Both the position numbers and the translations under genes were made by a program. From Alcanivorax sp. S71-1-4 (GTDB lineage: Bacteria; Pseudomonadota; Gammaproteobacteria; Pseudomonadales; Alcanivoracaceae): 64,000 nt of DNA. Numbering within the stretch: the first letter of the stretch is position 1; every line of letters begins with the position of its first letter. Of the stretch, positions 27,941 through 37,802 are shown piece after piece. The notes under the pieces are model-generated. The model made no database searches. It saw only the letters and a list, made by a program, of their open reading frames with translations, and was not told the origin of the DNA. The stretch covers positions 124,001 to 188,000 of the forward strand of contig NZ_AQOR01000001.1 in assembly GCF_009846755.1 (NCBI RefSeq). Reading direction: 5' to 3'.

Positions 27941-29953
27941 ATGTCCGCCCATTCGCTGGCTTCACGCGAACTCGCCAATGCCATCCGTGCCCTGAGTATG
28001 GATGCCGTGCAGCAGGCCAATTCGGGCCACCCGGGGGCGCCCATGGGGATGGCCGATATCGCCGAGGTGCTGTGGCGGGGCTTTCTGCGCCATAACCCGG
28101 CCAACCCGCACTGGCCGAACCGCGACCGGTTCGTGCTCTCCAATGGCCACGGTTCGATGCTGCTTTACAGCCTGTTGCACCTGACTGGCTATGACCTGTC
28201 CATCGACGATCTGAAGAACTTCCGCCAGCTGCACAGCCCCACCGCCGGCCACCCGGAGCACGAAGAGTGCGTGGGCGTGGAAACCACCACCGGCCCGCTG
28301 GGCCAGGGCATCGCCAATGCGGTCGGCATGGCGCTGGCCGAGAAGATGCTGGCAAGCCATTTCAACCGGGACGGTTTCCCGGTGATCGACCACTTTACCT
28401 ACTGTTTCCTGGGTGATGGCTGCATGATGGAGGGTATTTCGCACGAAGTGTCTTCCCTGGCCGGCACCTTGGGCCTGGGCAAGCTGATCGCGTTCTACGA
28501 TGACAACGGCATTTCCATCGACGGTGAAGTGGAAGGCTGGTTCACCGACGATACGGTGGAGCGCTTCCGCGCCTACGGCTGGCATGTGATCCCGAATGTG
28601 AACGGCCACGACGCCCTGGAAGTGCAGGCGGCGGTGGAGAATGCCCGCAAGAACACGACCCAGCCGACGCTGATCTGCTGCAAGACCATCATCGGCTTCG
28701 GTTCACCCAACAAGCAGGGTAAGGAAGAGAGCCACGGCGCAGCCCTCGGCAATGACGAAATCGCCCTGACCCGCCAGGAACTGAACTGGCCGCACGGCCC
28801 GTTCGAGGTGCCGGACCACATCTACGCGGCCTGGAATGCCCGGGACGCAGGTGCTCAGGCTGAAGGCGAGTGGAATGAGCTGGTGGGCGCTTACACCCAG
28901 TCGCACCCTGAACTGGCGGGCGAACTCAAGCGCCGCCTGAGCGGTGAGCTGCCGGCAGACTTCAGCGACAAGGCCGATGCCTTTATTCGCGAGTGCCAGC
29001 AGAAGATGGAAAAGGTGGCCACCCGCAAGGCCAGCCAGAACGCGCTGGACGCCTACGGCCCGCTGGTGCCGGAGCTGATCGGCGGTTCGGCCGACCTGGG
29101 CGGCTCCAACAATACCTTCTGGAAGGGCTGCAAATCGGTCACCGGCACCGACGCCAGCGGCAACTACATTCATTACGGTGTGCGCGAATTCGGCATGACC
29201 GCGATCATGAACGGCATGCAGCTGCACGGCGGCGTGCGCCCCTACGGCGGCACCTTCCTGATGTTCATGGAATACGCCCGCAACGCGGTGCGCATGGCGG
29301 CGCTGATGAAGCAGCCCACCATGCTGGTCTATACCCATGATTCCATCGGCCTGGGTGAAGACGGCCCGACCCACCAGCCGGTGGAGCAACTGGCCAACCT
29401 GCGCCTGACCCCGAATGTCAGCACCTGGCGCCCCTGCGACACGGTGGAATCCGCCGTGGCCTGGAAGGCGGCCATCGAGCGCCAGGACGGCCCCACCGCA
29501 CTGGTCTTCAGCCGCCAGGGGCTGCCCTGCATGCAGCGTGACGACGCTACCCTGGCCAATGTGGCCCGTGGCGGCTACGTGCTGCACCAGACCGGCACCG
29601 GCACGCCGGAGGCGATCATCATTGCCACCGGCTCGGAAGTGGAGCTGGCCATGCAGGCCGCCGCCGCGCTGGGTGAGCAGGGCCGCAATGTGCGCGTGGT
29701 GTCCCTGCCGAGCGTGGACACCTTCCTGGCCCAGGACGCGGCCTATCAGGAAGCCGTGCTGCCGGCGGCGGTGCGCAATCGCGTGGCCGTGGAAGCCGGC
29801 ATTGCCGATTACTGGTACCGCTTTGTCGGCCTGGACGGCCGTATCGTGGGCATGCACACCTTCGGCGCCTCGGCCCCGGCCGGTGACCTGTTCAAACACT
29901 TCAACATTACCGCCGAGGCGGTGCAGCAGGCGGTGGCCGAGCTGATTGGATAA
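27941..29953 (+). CDS. tkt: Transketolase
   Basis: This thiamine-diphosphate enzyme of the pentose phosphate pathway moves two-carbon units between sugar phosphates. The protein has 670 aa. Motifs are [19 protein letters not shown], the TPP-binding [12 protein letters not shown], and the transketolase signature [17 protein letters not shown]. The ATG at 27941 follows CAGGAGAA; longer in-frame readings upstream are spurious. It heads a cluster with the GAPDH/Epd gene, pgk and fba. Confidence 0.97.
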   Translation: MSAHSLASRELANAIRALSMDAVQQANSGHPGAPMGMADIAEVLWRGFLRHNPANPHWPNRDRFVLSNGHGSMLLYSLLHLTGYDLSIDDLKNFRQLHSPTAGHPEHEECVGVETTTGPLGQGIANAVGMALAEKMLASHFNRDGFPVIDHFTYCFLGDGCMMEGISHEVSSLAGTLGLGKLIAFYDDNGISIDGEVEGWFTDDTVERFRAYGWHVIPNVNGHDALEVQAAVENARKNTTQPTLICCKTIIGFGSPNKQGKEESHGAALGNDEIALTRQELNWPHGPFEVPDHIYAAWNARDAGAQAEGEWNELVGAYTQSHPELAGELKRRLSGELPADFSDKADAFIRECQQKMEKVATRKASQNALDAYGPLVPELIGGSADLGGSNNTFWKGCKSVTGTDASGNYIHYGVREFGMTAIMNGMQLHGGVRPYGGTFLMFMEYARNAVRMAALMKQPTMLVYTHDSIGLGEDGPTHQPVEQLANLRLTPNVSTWRPCDTVESAVAWKAAIERQDGPTALVFSRQGLPCMQRDDATLANVARGGYVLHQTGTGTPEAIIIATGSEVELAMQAAAALGEQGRNVRVVSLPSVDTFLAQDAAYQEAVLPAAVRNRVAVEAGIADYWYRFVGLDGRIVGMHTFGASAPAGDLFKHFNITAEAVQQAVAELIG

Positions 29954-29957
29954 CCCT

Positions 29958-30998
29958 ATGCGCGTGGCGCTCAACGGCTACGGCCGTATCGGCCGCTCTT
30001 TTGTCCGTGCTCTGCTGGAGCGGGAAGCGGGTGGCTGGCGGGCGCCCTTTACGCTGGTGGCGGTGAACGATCTCGGGCGCCCGGAAGACCTGTATTATCT
30101 CAGCCGTTTTGACAGCACCCATGGCCCCTGTCGGGTGCCGGTGGCGCTGGAGAACAGTGCAGACGGCCCGCAACTGCTGCTGGGTGCGCACCGGGCGCGC
30201 CTGCTCTCGGAAGCGGAACCGGCGGCGCTGCCGTGGCGGGCACTGGATGCCTCGCTGGTGCTGGAATGCACGGGGGTGTTCCGGGCGCACGATGAAGCGG
30301 CCCGGCACCTGTCTGCCGGGGCGGAACGGGTCATCATCGGCGCGGTGCCTTTTGATCACGCCGACGCCATGCTGGTCTACGGCATCAACCACACGCAGCT
30401 TCAGCCGGGGCAGCGGGTGCTGTCGGCGGCGTCCTGCACCACGCACGCCATCGCGCCGCTGCTGGCGACGCTGGATGAGGCGTTCGGCGTGGAACAGGTG
30501 TTGATGAAAGAGGTCCACGCCTATACCTCGGACCAGAGCCTGCTGGATCATGTGCACCGTGATCCGCGCCGGGGGCGGGCGGCGGCGCAGAACATTGTGC
30601 CCACCACCTCCAGTGCCATCGGCGCGGTGCAACAGATCCTGCCGCGCCTGAATGGCCGCATCAGCGGTGATTCGCTGCGGGTGCCGACACTGAACGTGGC
30701 GATGGTGGACCTGACGCTGCGGCTGACGCACACGCCCTCGGTGCCACAACTCAACGAGTTGTTCGCCCGGCGCGTTGACGAGGTGCCCTGGCTGATCGGC
30801 TACAATGCCGAGCCGCTGGTCAGTGTGGATTTCAATCACCGCAGCGAATCGGTGATTTTCGACGCCACCCAGACCCGTGTGCAGGGCGACATGGTGCGAG
30901 TGGTGGCCTGGTACGACAACGAATGGGGCTATGCCAACCGGCTGCTGGATCTGGTGAGCTGGATGGCGGGGCAACAGGAGGGCGCCGGCGGCGTCTGA
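29958..30998 (+). CDS. GAPDH/erythrose-4-phosphate dehydrogenase family protein
   Basis: A 346-aa NAD(P)-dependent aldehyde dehydrogenase of the GapA/Epd family. It has the Rossmann start VALNGYGRIGRSFVRAL, the catalytic Cys in SAASCTTHAIAP, the His in EVHAYTSDQ, and the C-terminal WYDNEWGYANRLLDL. By position (tkt-x-pgk-fba) it corresponds to epd, which makes 4-phosphoerythronate for PLP synthesis. PLVSVDFNHRSESV is Epd-like, but HAYTSDQSLLD and RRGRAAAQNIVPTT look like GAPDH. The usual CTTN is CTTH here. It starts 4 bp after the tkt stop codon. Confidence 0.85.
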   Translation: MRVALNGYGRIGRSFVRALLEREAGGWRAPFTLVAVNDLGRPEDLYYLSRFDSTHGPCRVPVALENSADGPQLLLGAHRARLLSEAEPAALPWRALDASLVLECTGVFRAHDEAARHLSAGAERVIIGAVPFDHADAMLVYGINHTQLQPGQRVLSAASCTTHAIAPLLATLDEAFGVEQVLMKEVHAYTSDQSLLDHVHRDPRRGRAAAQNIVPTTSSAIGAVQQILPRLNGRISGDSLRVPTLNVAMVDLTLRLTHTPSVPQLNELFARRVDEVPWLIGYNAEPLVSVDFNHRSESVIFDATQTRVQGDMVRVVAWYDNEWGYANRLLDLVSWMAGQQEGAGGV

Positions 30999-31073
30999 CG
31001 TGAACCTGCCGCGCGGGCCTGCCCCGACGGCTCTGTGCAACGAACGAACAAGCGATACTTGAGGTACACAACG

Positions 31074-32237
31074 ATGTCCATTCTTCGCATGACGGATCTG
31101 GATCTGAAAGGCAAACGGGTACTGATCCGCGAAGATCTCAACGTGCCGGTGAAAGACGGCAAAGTCACCAGCGACGCCCGCATCCGCGCGTCGCTGCCGA
31201 CCATCCGTCATGCGCTGGACGCAGGTGCCCGCGTCATGCTGCTGTCGCACCTGGGGCGCCCGGAAGAGGGCGTGTTCGATGAGGCTGCTTCGCTGAAGCC
31301 GGTAGCTGAACACCTGGGCATGCTGCTGGAGCGCAACGTGCCGCTGGTGCGTGACTGGCTGGATGGCGTGGACGTGGCGCCGGGCGAGCTGGTGCTGTGC
31401 GAGAACGTCCGCTTCAACAAGGGTGAAAAGAAGGATGACGAAGCGTTGTCGAAAAAAATGGCGGCGCTGTGCGACATCTTCGTGATGGACGCTTTCGGCA
31501 CGGCACACCGCGCCCAGGCATCGACCCACGGCGTGGCCAGGTTCGCCCCGGTGGCCTGCGCCGGCCCGCTGCTGGCCGCCGAGCTGGACGCGCTGGGCCA
31601 GGCGCTGAAAAACCCGGAAAAGCCCCTGGTGGCCATCGTCGGTGGCGCCAAGGTCTCCACCAAGCTGGAAGTGCTGGAGTCGCTGGCTGATAAAGTGGAT
31701 CAACTGATCGTCGGTGGGGGCATCGCCAACACCTTTCTGGCGGCAGCGGGCAAGCCGGTGGGCAAATCACTGTGCGAGCATGACCTGATCCCGTCGGCAC
31801 AGAAAATCGCTGAAAAAGTGCATATCCCCCTGCCGGTGGACGTGGTGGTGGCGAAGGCATTTTCCGCCGACGCGGAAGCGACCGTGAAAAGCGTCGACGA
31901 TGTGGCTGAAGACGACATGATTCTCGATGTCGGGCCGAAGACGGCGCATGTGTTCGCGGCACTGATGAAAGAAGCGCGCACCATCGTCTGGAACGGCCCG
32001 GTGGGTGTGTTCGAGTTCGAGCAGTTCGGCGGGGGCACCCAGGAAATGGCCGAGGCGATTGCCGAGAGTGACGCCTTCTCCATTGCCGGCGGTGGCGATA
32101 CGCTGGCGGCGGTGGACAAATACGGCATTGCCGACAAGGTGTCCTACATTTCCACAGGCGGTGGCGCGTTCCTCGAGTTCCTGGAAGGCAAGACGTTGCC
32201 GGCAGTGGCGATGCTGGAAGCGCGCGCAAAGGACTAA
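31074..32237 (+). CDS. pgk: Phosphoglycerate kinase
   Basis: A glycolytic/gluconeogenic enzyme of 387 aa that interconverts 1,3-bisphosphoglycerate + ADP and 3-phosphoglycerate + ATP. The N-terminal [16 protein letters not shown] signature, [31 protein letters not shown] and the C-terminal [15 protein letters not shown] are all present. The ATG at 31074 follows GAGG. It is in line with the dehydrogenase gene and fba. Confidence 0.97.
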   Translation: MSILRMTDLDLKGKRVLIREDLNVPVKDGKVTSDARIRASLPTIRHALDAGARVMLLSHLGRPEEGVFDEAASLKPVAEHLGMLLERNVPLVRDWLDGVDVAPGELVLCENVRFNKGEKKDDEALSKKMAALCDIFVMDAFGTAHRAQASTHGVARFAPVACAGPLLAAELDALGQALKNPEKPLVAIVGGAKVSTKLEVLESLADKVDQLIVGGGIANTFLAAAGKPVGKSLCEHDLIPSAQKIAEKVHIPLPVDVVVAKAFSADAEATVKSVDDVAEDDMILDVGPKTAHVFAALMKEARTIVWNGPVGVFEFEQFGGGTQEMAEAIAESDAFSIAGGGDTLAAVDKYGIADKVSYISTGGGAFLEFLEGKTLPAVAMLEARAKD

Positions 32238-32246
32238 TGATTCAGC

Positions 32247-32267
32247 GCCGGACATGATGTCTGGCGC
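32247..32267 (+). other. Hairpin between pgk and fba
   Basis: CGCCGGACAT and ATGTCTGGCG form a 10-bp stem with a single G-T mismatch and a one-base gap in the pgk-fba spacer. No T run follows, so it is more likely an mRNA-processing or stability element than a terminator. Confidence 0.45.
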
Positions 32268-32321
32268 TTCAAGACACAAGCGGTGCCCCGGCACCGTTCA
32301 CGGACAAGCGAGGGTATTGTT

Positions 32322-33386
32322 ATGGCACTCATCAGCCTGCGTCAGTTGCTGGATCACGCCGCCGAATACGGTTACGGCGTTCCGGCCTTCAACGTCAACA
32401 ACCTGGAACAGATGCGCGCCATCATGGAAGCGGCCGATGAGACCGATTCCCCGGTGATCGTGCAGGCGTCCGCCGGTGCCCGCAAGTACGCTGGCGCACC
32501 GTTCCTGCGCCACCTGATCCTGGCCGCCGTGGAAGAGTTTCCGCATATCCCGGTGGTGATGCACCAGGACCACGGCACCAGCCCGGCGGTGTGCCAGCGC
32601 TCCATCCAGCTCGGTTTTTCTTCGGTGATGATGGACGGCTCACTGGGCGAAGACGGCAAGACGCCGATGGACTACGACTACAACGTGCGCGTGACGCAGA
32701 CCGCCGTGGCCATGGCCCACGCCTGCGGCGTGTCCGTGGAAGGTGAGCTGGGTTGCCTGGGTTCACTGGAAACCGGCCAGGCTGGTGAAGAAGACGGCAT
32801 CGGTGCCGAAGGCACCCTGGACCACAGCCAGATGCTGACCGATCCGGAAGAAGCGGCCGATTTCGTGAAAGCGACCAAAGTGGATGCCCTGGCGATCGCC
32901 ATCGGCACCAGCCACGGCGCCTACAAGTTCACCCGCCCGCCGACCGGCGATATCTTGGCCATCGACCGCATCAAGGCGATCCATGCGCGCATCCCGGATA
33001 CCCATCTGGTGATGCACGGTTCGTCTTCCGTGCCGCAGGAATGGCTGAAAGTGATCAACGAATTCGGCGGCGAGATCCCGGAAACCTACGGCGTGCCGGT
33101 GGAAGAGATTCAGGAAGGCATCAAGCACGGCGTGCGCAAGGTCAACATCGACACCGACCTGCGTCTGGCCAGCACCGGCGCCATCCGCCGCTTCCTGGCG
33201 CAGAACACCGCCGAGTTCGATCCGCGCAAATACCTGGCGGTGGCCACCAAGGCGATGAAAGAGATCTGCCTGGCCCGCTACGAGGCCTTCGGCACCGCCG
33301 GCAACGCCAGCAAGATCAAGGCGCTGTCCCTGGAAGAGATGTTCATCCGCTACGAAAAAGGCGAGCTGGACCCGCGGGTTAACTGA
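32322..33386 (+). CDS. fba: Class II fructose-bisphosphate aldolase
   Basis: A zinc-dependent aldolase of 354 aa that interconverts fructose 1,6-bisphosphate and triose phosphates. Motifs are [12 protein letters not shown] at the N-terminus, the zinc-ligand segment [25 protein letters not shown], and the later zinc/phosphate segments GTSHGAYKF and MHGSSSVPQ. It closes the tkt-gap/epd-pgk-fba cluster. Confidence 0.97.
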   Translation: MALISLRQLLDHAAEYGYGVPAFNVNNLEQMRAIMEAADETDSPVIVQASAGARKYAGAPFLRHLILAAVEEFPHIPVVMHQDHGTSPAVCQRSIQLGFSSVMMDGSLGEDGKTPMDYDYNVRVTQTAVAMAHACGVSVEGELGCLGSLETGQAGEEDGIGAEGTLDHSQMLTDPEEAADFVKATKVDALAIAIGTSHGAYKFTRPPTGDILAIDRIKAIHARIPDTHLVMHGSSSVPQEWLKVINEFGGEIPETYGVPVEEIQEGIKHGVRKVNIDTDLRLASTGAIRRFLAQNTAEFDPRKYLAVATKAMKEICLARYEAFGTAGNASKIKALSLEEMFIRYEKGELDPRVN

Positions 33387-33425
33387 GGCGGGTCAACCGC
33401 CTCCCCCCTTTCTTGACGGGGTGCG

Positions 33426-33594
33426 GTAGGGTGGGTAGAGCCAAAGGCGAAACCCACCATGTCCATGCGGCACACTGCTCGCACAAACACAGCGGAACTA
33501 CCCACCTCCAAAGCAGGGTAGTTTCGATGGTTTTGCGGGAGTGATTAACGGACATGGACACGGTGGGTTTCGCCTTTGGCTCTACCCACCCTAC
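33426..33594. repeat. Type A interspersed repeat, copy 3
   Basis: This 169-bp element starts GTAGGGTGGGTAGAGCCAAA and ends TTTGGCTCTACCCACCCTAC. The arms are perfect inverted repeats of about 33 bp. A second inner inverted pair (CATGTCCATG / CATGGACA) and the GGGAGTGA/TGCTCGC core make the whole unit a long imperfect hairpin. It lies between fba and the hydrolase gene. Confidence 0.93.
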
Positions 33595-33680
33595 GGCACG
33601 CTCGTTTGTATTGCTGCTGATCCATTGTTGTTTTCCCCGTGTGGCTTCCGTGCCTTGTCCGGCATGGTTATGCTATCCCG

Positions 33681-34637
33681 ATGAACCCGCCACCTTTCAA
33701 CGCCCAGCTCATCCAGCAGGCCTGGCGGCCGCTGGACTGGAAAACGCCGCAGGAAATCAGCGGCGAGGCGCGGCGCTATGCCGAGTATTACGGCATTCAC
33801 TTTGCGGATCGCTTCCCGGGTCTGTTGCACGGCTTTGGCTATTTCGAGGCGGCGGGCCACACCATTGCCATCCATGCCTGGATGCCGCCGAAAGCGCGCG
33901 GCACGGTACTGGTGCTGCACGGCTATTTCGATCATGTGGGTTTGTACCGGCATGTGATTGGCCATTTGCTGGAACTGAATTACGCCGTGCTGGCGTATGA
34001 CCTGCCGGGCCATGGTCTGTCATCCGGGCCGCGTGCGGCCATTGAGGACTTCCTGGTATATCGCGATGTGCTCAGCCAGTGCCTCGCGCATGAGCAAAAT
34101 CATTTCCCCCGGCCCTGGCATGCCATGGCGCAAAGCACCGGGGGGGCGATCATCATGGACTACCTGGTGAGTGGCGGCGGTGGTGGCGAGCCGGCGCCGT
34201 TCGAAAAAGTGATTCTGCTGGCGCCGCTGGTGCGGCCGATGGCCTGGCGTTCCGGCAAATTGCTGCACAGCCTGGTCAGCCCGTTCCGGGATTATATTCG
34301 CCGCGTGTTCACGGTGAATTCCAATGACCCGGACTTCCTGCATTTTCTGGAGCACCTGGACCCGCTGCAACATCGTGCGCTGTCGTCGCGCTGGGTGGGC
34401 GCTCTGAAAAAATGGGTGCCGGGTTTCGAGCGCGCCAGTTCCGTACGCATCAGCCCGGTGATCATTCAGGGCGACATGGACGAAACCGTGGACTGGCGCC
34501 ATAACCTGTCCATCATCGAAGACAAATTCAACCAGCCCGAGATTCACATCCTCCAGGGCGCCCGCCATCAGCTCGCCAACGAGCACCCGGACATTCGTGC
34601 ACAGGTCAACCGCATTCTCGACAGCCACCTCGGCTGA
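33681..34637 (+). CDS. Alpha/beta hydrolase, lysophospholipase (S33) type
   Basis: A 318-aa hydrolase. Motifs are GTVLVLHGYFDHVGLYR near the N-terminus, YDLPGHGLSSGPRA, the nucleophile elbow MAQSTGG, and the C-terminal acid and His (IQGDMDETVDWRHN, GARHQLANEH). This arrangement is that of monoglyceride lipase/lysophospholipase-type enzymes; the substrate is not established. The ATG at 33681 is favoured over an in-frame start at 33639. A type A repeat lies upstream. Confidence 0.85.
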   Translation: MNPPPFNAQLIQQAWRPLDWKTPQEISGEARRYAEYYGIHFADRFPGLLHGFGYFEAAGHTIAIHAWMPPKARGTVLVLHGYFDHVGLYRHVIGHLLELNYAVLAYDLPGHGLSSGPRAAIEDFLVYRDVLSQCLAHEQNHFPRPWHAMAQSTGGAIIMDYLVSGGGGGEPAPFEKVILLAPLVRPMAWRSGKLLHSLVSPFRDYIRRVFTVNSNDPDFLHFLEHLDPLQHRALSSRWVGALKKWVPGFERASSVRISPVIIQGDMDETVDWRHNLSIIEDKFNQPEIHILQGARHQLANEHPDIRAQVNRILDSHLG

Positions 34638-34701
34638 CGCGTCCGGATTTTCGATTGTTTTACAAGCCGTCTGACGCCTCGCTGACAGCCCGTGCAGTAC
34701 T

Positions 34702-34862
34702 CTAGCAGGGTGTTGAAGAAGTCTCCGTGAGGCTTTTTCAAGCCGCCTTTGTGGCGCAGGTCCACAAAGGTGGGCACGCACCCTCAAGCGCTTACTGGGC
34801 CTGAGGGTGATGACGGTTTGAGTGAACCGTTAAGCACAGGCTGTTTTTCAACAGTCTGCTAG
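34702..34862. mobile_element. MITE-like element or IS remnant
   Basis: The ends CTAGCAGGGTGTTGAAGAAG (34702 on) and, reversed, CTAGCAGACTGTTGAAAAAC (34862 back) form imperfect terminal inverted repeats of about 22 bp (16 matches). The TGTTGAA core resembles the ends of several insertion-sequence groups. Inside are a CCTTTGTGG/CCACAAAGG stem and no complete transposase; a short minus-strand frame (FVDLRHKGGLKKPHGDFF) may be a coding remnant. The element is 161 bp. Confidence 0.65.
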
Positions 34863-34900
34863 TGGCCAACAGGACTTCAAGCCAGCCGGAGGGACCACTG

Positions 34901-35194
34901 ATGAATAACCGCCTGAACATCACGCTGGCACTCGCGTTGGGGCTGTCACTGAGCCTCGGTGCGATGGCCAATACCGAGACAACCCGGGAGGACCGCCTGG
35001 AGCGCGTGCAGGCCGCTGTCAACGCGGCCAATGAACGTACCCGGTCCGACGATGCCCGCGAGTACATTGCCGAGCGCGGCTACGAGACGCGCAAGACGGT
35101 GGCGGAACGTAATCTCGGTGAAAACGCATCGTCGCCGTCGCGTGCATACGATGAAAGTGCCCAGCGGCCCAGTGCGCTGGAAACAACGCCATAA
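34901..35194 (+). CDS. Small exported protein of unknown function
   Basis: A 97-aa protein with a signal peptide (MNNRLNITLALALGLSLSLG, then AMA). The mature ~73 residues are charged, rich in Glu, Arg and Ala, and probably helical (EDRLERVQAAVNAANERTRS). The start at 34901 follows CGGAGGGA. It lies directly after the MITE-like element, which may provide its promoter. No family was recognised. Confidence 0.7.
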   Translation: MNNRLNITLALALGLSLSLGAMANTETTREDRLERVQAAVNAANERTRSDDAREYIAERGYETRKTVAERNLGENASSPSRAYDESAQRPSALETTP

Positions 35195-35245
35195 CAGGCG
35201 CCGGGAAGGCGACAAGGTTTCGTTCAGATAAGGAAGGACCAGACG

Positions 35246-35755
35246 ATGAAAACGTGGATGATGATTGCAGGTACGGCCGGCGCACTGACGTTCGTCGGGG
35301 TTGCCCAGGCACAGGAGGCCCGCCCTTATTTCGGTGCGCAGTATAACTTTGCCGAAGTGGATGGTGGGGGCGATGAGGCCGAGTTTGATGTCTTCAGTGG
35401 TCGCCTGGGTGTGGAGTTCAATCCGTTCCTGGCGCTGGAAGCGCGTGCCGGGTTCGGCGTGGGCGATGACCGCGTCAACGGCGTGAAAGTGGAGCTGGAT
35501 CACTACTACGGTCTGTATGCGAAACTGGCGCTGGCCAACGAGAGCCAGTTCACCCCCTATCTGCTCGGTGGCTACACCAAAGTGAAGACCGACCCGAAAC
35601 TGGGGTCGGATAACGAAGACGATTTTGGCTACGGTATCGGCGTGGATTTCAATCTGGACCAGGCGCTGGCCCTGAATCTGGAATATGCGCGCCTGCTGGA
35701 CGCCAGTGATGTGGATATGGATGCCATGTCGCTCGGCTTCACCTATCGGTTTTGA
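35246..35755 (+). CDS. Outer membrane beta-barrel protein (OmpA/porin-like)
   Basis: A 169-aa protein. Its signal peptide (MKTWMMIAGTAGALTFVGVA, then QAQ) is followed by eight predicted strands with YFGAQYNF, LEARAGFGVG and PYLLGGYTKV, and a C-terminal strand SLGFTYRF with the terminal Phe recognised by the BAM machinery. It resembles the outer-membrane beta-barrel domain shared by OmpW/opacity-type proteins. Its function is unknown. It is 51 bp downstream of the small exported protein. Confidence 0.8.
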   Translation: MKTWMMIAGTAGALTFVGVAQAQEARPYFGAQYNFAEVDGGGDEAEFDVFSGRLGVEFNPFLALEARAGFGVGDDRVNGVKVELDHYYGLYAKLALANESQFTPYLLGGYTKVKTDPKLGSDNEDDFGYGIGVDFNLDQALALNLEYARLLDASDVDMDAMSLGFTYRF

Positions 35756-35845
35756 TCCGTGCTTTGGCGCCGGCATTGCCGGCGCCGTCTCTTCACATTC
35801 CATGCTGCCGTCTGCGTTAAGCTCCAGGCAATGTGGAGGTGTGTC

Positions 35846-36199
35846 ATGAAGCGATACCTGTTGAGTGTTTTGCTGATCTGGCCGCTAGGTGTGTCGGCGC
35901 AGGGCACTTTATCACCGCGCCCGCTGTATCAGCCTGATCGTAACGCCGAGCAGGCGCGTGAGCACGCGCGGCAACGCAGTGAGGCCACCCAGAATGCCTC
36001 GCGGCTGCGGCAGCAGCGGCAAATGGATCAGGGAACGCAGCGCCAGCAGCAGCTCCAGCAGCGCGACACACAACGCAATGACGCGTATCAGCGCCGCATG
36101 GACGATGCCTCGCGACGGGCGGATGAACAATTGCGTGAGGTGGATGAAGAGACCGCGCGGCGCATGCAGCGGCTGAGGGACAACGCCGCAGGAGATTAA
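35846..36199 (+). CDS. Small exported Gln/Arg-rich protein
   Basis: A 117-aa protein with a signal peptide (MKRYLLSVLLIWPLGVSAQG). The rest is very rich in Gln, Arg, Asp and Ala with heptad-like spacing (RRMDDASRRADEQLREVDEE), suggesting a periplasmic coiled coil. The start at 35846 follows TGGAGGT at good spacing. No family was recognised. Confidence 0.7.
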   Translation: MKRYLLSVLLIWPLGVSAQGTLSPRPLYQPDRNAEQAREHARQRSEATQNASRLRQQRQMDQGTQRQQQLQQRDTQRNDAYQRRMDDASRRADEQLREVDEETARRMQRLRDNAAGD

Positions 36200-36213
36200 A
36201 AAGCGATGGTGCC

Positions 36214-36407
36214 GTAGGGTGGGTAGAGCCAAAGGCGAAACCCACCATGTCCATGCCGCGCACTGCTCGCACAAAAACAGCGGAACGACTCGTCCACAAA
36301 AACAGCGGAACTACCCGCCTCCAAAGCAGGGTAGTTTCGATGATTTTGCGGGAGTGATGAACGGGCATGGTCCCGGTGGGTTTCGCCTTTGGCTCTACCC
36401 ACCCTAC
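36214..36407. repeat. Type A interspersed repeat, copy 4, with 25-bp internal duplication
   Basis: Arms as in copy 3 (GTAGGGTGGGTAGAGCCAAA). It is 194 bp because the core segment ACAAAAACAGCGGAAC occurs twice (36271-36286 and 36296-36311), a 25-bp duplication. Confidence 0.92.
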
Positions 36408-36462
36408 TTCAAACCGGTCTTGGTCACTTTTCCCCTCTCTTGCTCAAGGAAGAGGGAAAGAC

Positions 36463-37746
36463 TCAATCCCAGCTGATCGGGGCTTCGGACGAACCGGGTG
36501 TCATGGGTCGGCCAGGGCCGCCCGGTCGGCGGGTCTCTGCCGGCACGTTGCGCACCACGGCCTGCTCGTTCAGGCTGCCGCGATCACCGTCCACCAGTTC
36601 TGCGACGGCATAGTCCTGCTGCACGCCCGTGACGCGCAGTGTGGCCAGCGGGGGTGTTTCCAGGCGAATGGCCAGGCCGGTGTCCGGATCTTTCATTTCG
36701 CCGTCGAGCTGGTGCACGGTGAGTTGCTGGCCCGTGCTCAGGCGGCCGCTGCCCTGGGTAATGTAAACCCGGTCACCTTGCACGCTCAGCACGCGTACCG
36801 GGTACAGCGCATCCATCACTTCGCCGGTCAGCGCGCGGGCCACGTCCGGGTACAGGAATTCGCCGATACGTTCCGGCTCGCGGTCCGGGTCGATGTCGGC
36901 GTCGCGCAGTTTGCTGCGCAGCGTGCCCGGTGCTTCGGTGTAATTGAAGGTGCCGGCGCGCAGCACGCCGCCCGTGGCGGTTTCCAGCAGGCGGTACTGG
37001 ATGCGAATGACGGGCTCAAGCGTATTGAATTGCGCACCGTAGTAGCTGCGGCCGGGGCGGCCAAGCTGGAACGATTCGATATCACCCACCAGCACCAGGT
37101 CCGCGCCCTGCTGACGGCCCAGGCGGACCTGCTCTTCCGGCATCAGGCTGCTGGCGCTGACGGCGCGCTCGCCGGCTACGTCGGCGCTGTAATCACGATC
37201 AAGAATGCGCAGGCGGCCGCTGTCGGCGAAGCTGGTGACCAGCGCGTTGCGCAGATTGTTGCGCACCGTGGCCGGCGGGATCGGCCGGCCCAGGTCATAG
37301 CTGCTGCCGCTGGTGCGCAGGGTGCCGATCACCAGTGATGGCAGCGCGCTGCGGTCCGGGCCGATGGATTTGTGTGTCAGTAATCGCGCTTCCACGCGCG
37401 CCTGCCACAGGTCTTCATTGACTTGTTTGGTATCGAGCACGCGATAGCTCTGCACGGGCGCCAGCGTCGGCAGGCGTGCCTCCGGCTCGCTGCGCCAGGC
37501 GCCGGTGGCGATTTGCTGGCTCACCACCCATTCGTAGGTCTGGCTGCGGAAGTCAGGGTCCAGCGTCACGGTCACGCCCAGCCCCTGTCGGGCAGCTTCC
37601 ACCAACGCGTTGGCGACAGCGGTCTGGGGCGTGCTGCCAAAGCCGGTGGCTTCGCGGGTCACGGTTTCGGTGGCGGCGAGGCTGTGTTGGGGCAACAGCA
37701 GTGCGAAAACAAAGGCGGAAATCAGGAAGCGATACAGGGTGCGCAT
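36463..37746 (-). CDS. CsgG/LpoB-like exported protein
   Basis: A 427-aa exported protein with a signal peptide (LYRFLISAFVFALLLPQHSL, then AA). An N-terminal block GFGSTPQTAVANALVEAARQ is followed by a CsgG/LpoB-like domain (RLRILDRDYSADVAGERA and the later RQQGADLVLVGDIESF) and a C-terminal beta-rich segment (VQGDRVYITQGSGRLSTGQQ) reminiscent of FlgT. It is the last gene of a four-gene leftward envelope operon with lpoB. Its exact role is unknown. Confidence 0.75.
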   Translation of the reverse strand: MRTLYRFLISAFVFALLLPQHSLAATETVTREATGFGSTPQTAVANALVEAARQGLGVTVTLDPDFRSQTYEWVVSQQIATGAWRSEPEARLPTLAPVQSYRVLDTKQVNEDLWQARVEARLLTHKSIGPDRSALPSLVIGTLRTSGSSYDLGRPIPPATVRNNLRNALVTSFADSGRLRILDRDYSADVAGERAVSASSLMPEEQVRLGRQQGADLVLVGDIESFQLGRPGRSYYGAQFNTLEPVIRIQYRLLETATGGVLRAGTFNYTEAPGTLRSKLRDADIDPDREPERIGEFLYPDVARALTGEVMDALYPVRVLSVQGDRVYITQGSGRLSTGQQLTVHQLDGEMKDPDTGLAIRLETPPLATLRVTGVQQDYAVAELVDGDRGSLNEQAVVRNVPAETRRPGGPGRPMTPGSSEAPISWD

Positions 37747-37802
37747 GGTGCCATCCTCTTGCTGCGCAAGCCGGCCCGGCGGGTGACGCCGGGCCGCCGA
37801 CG

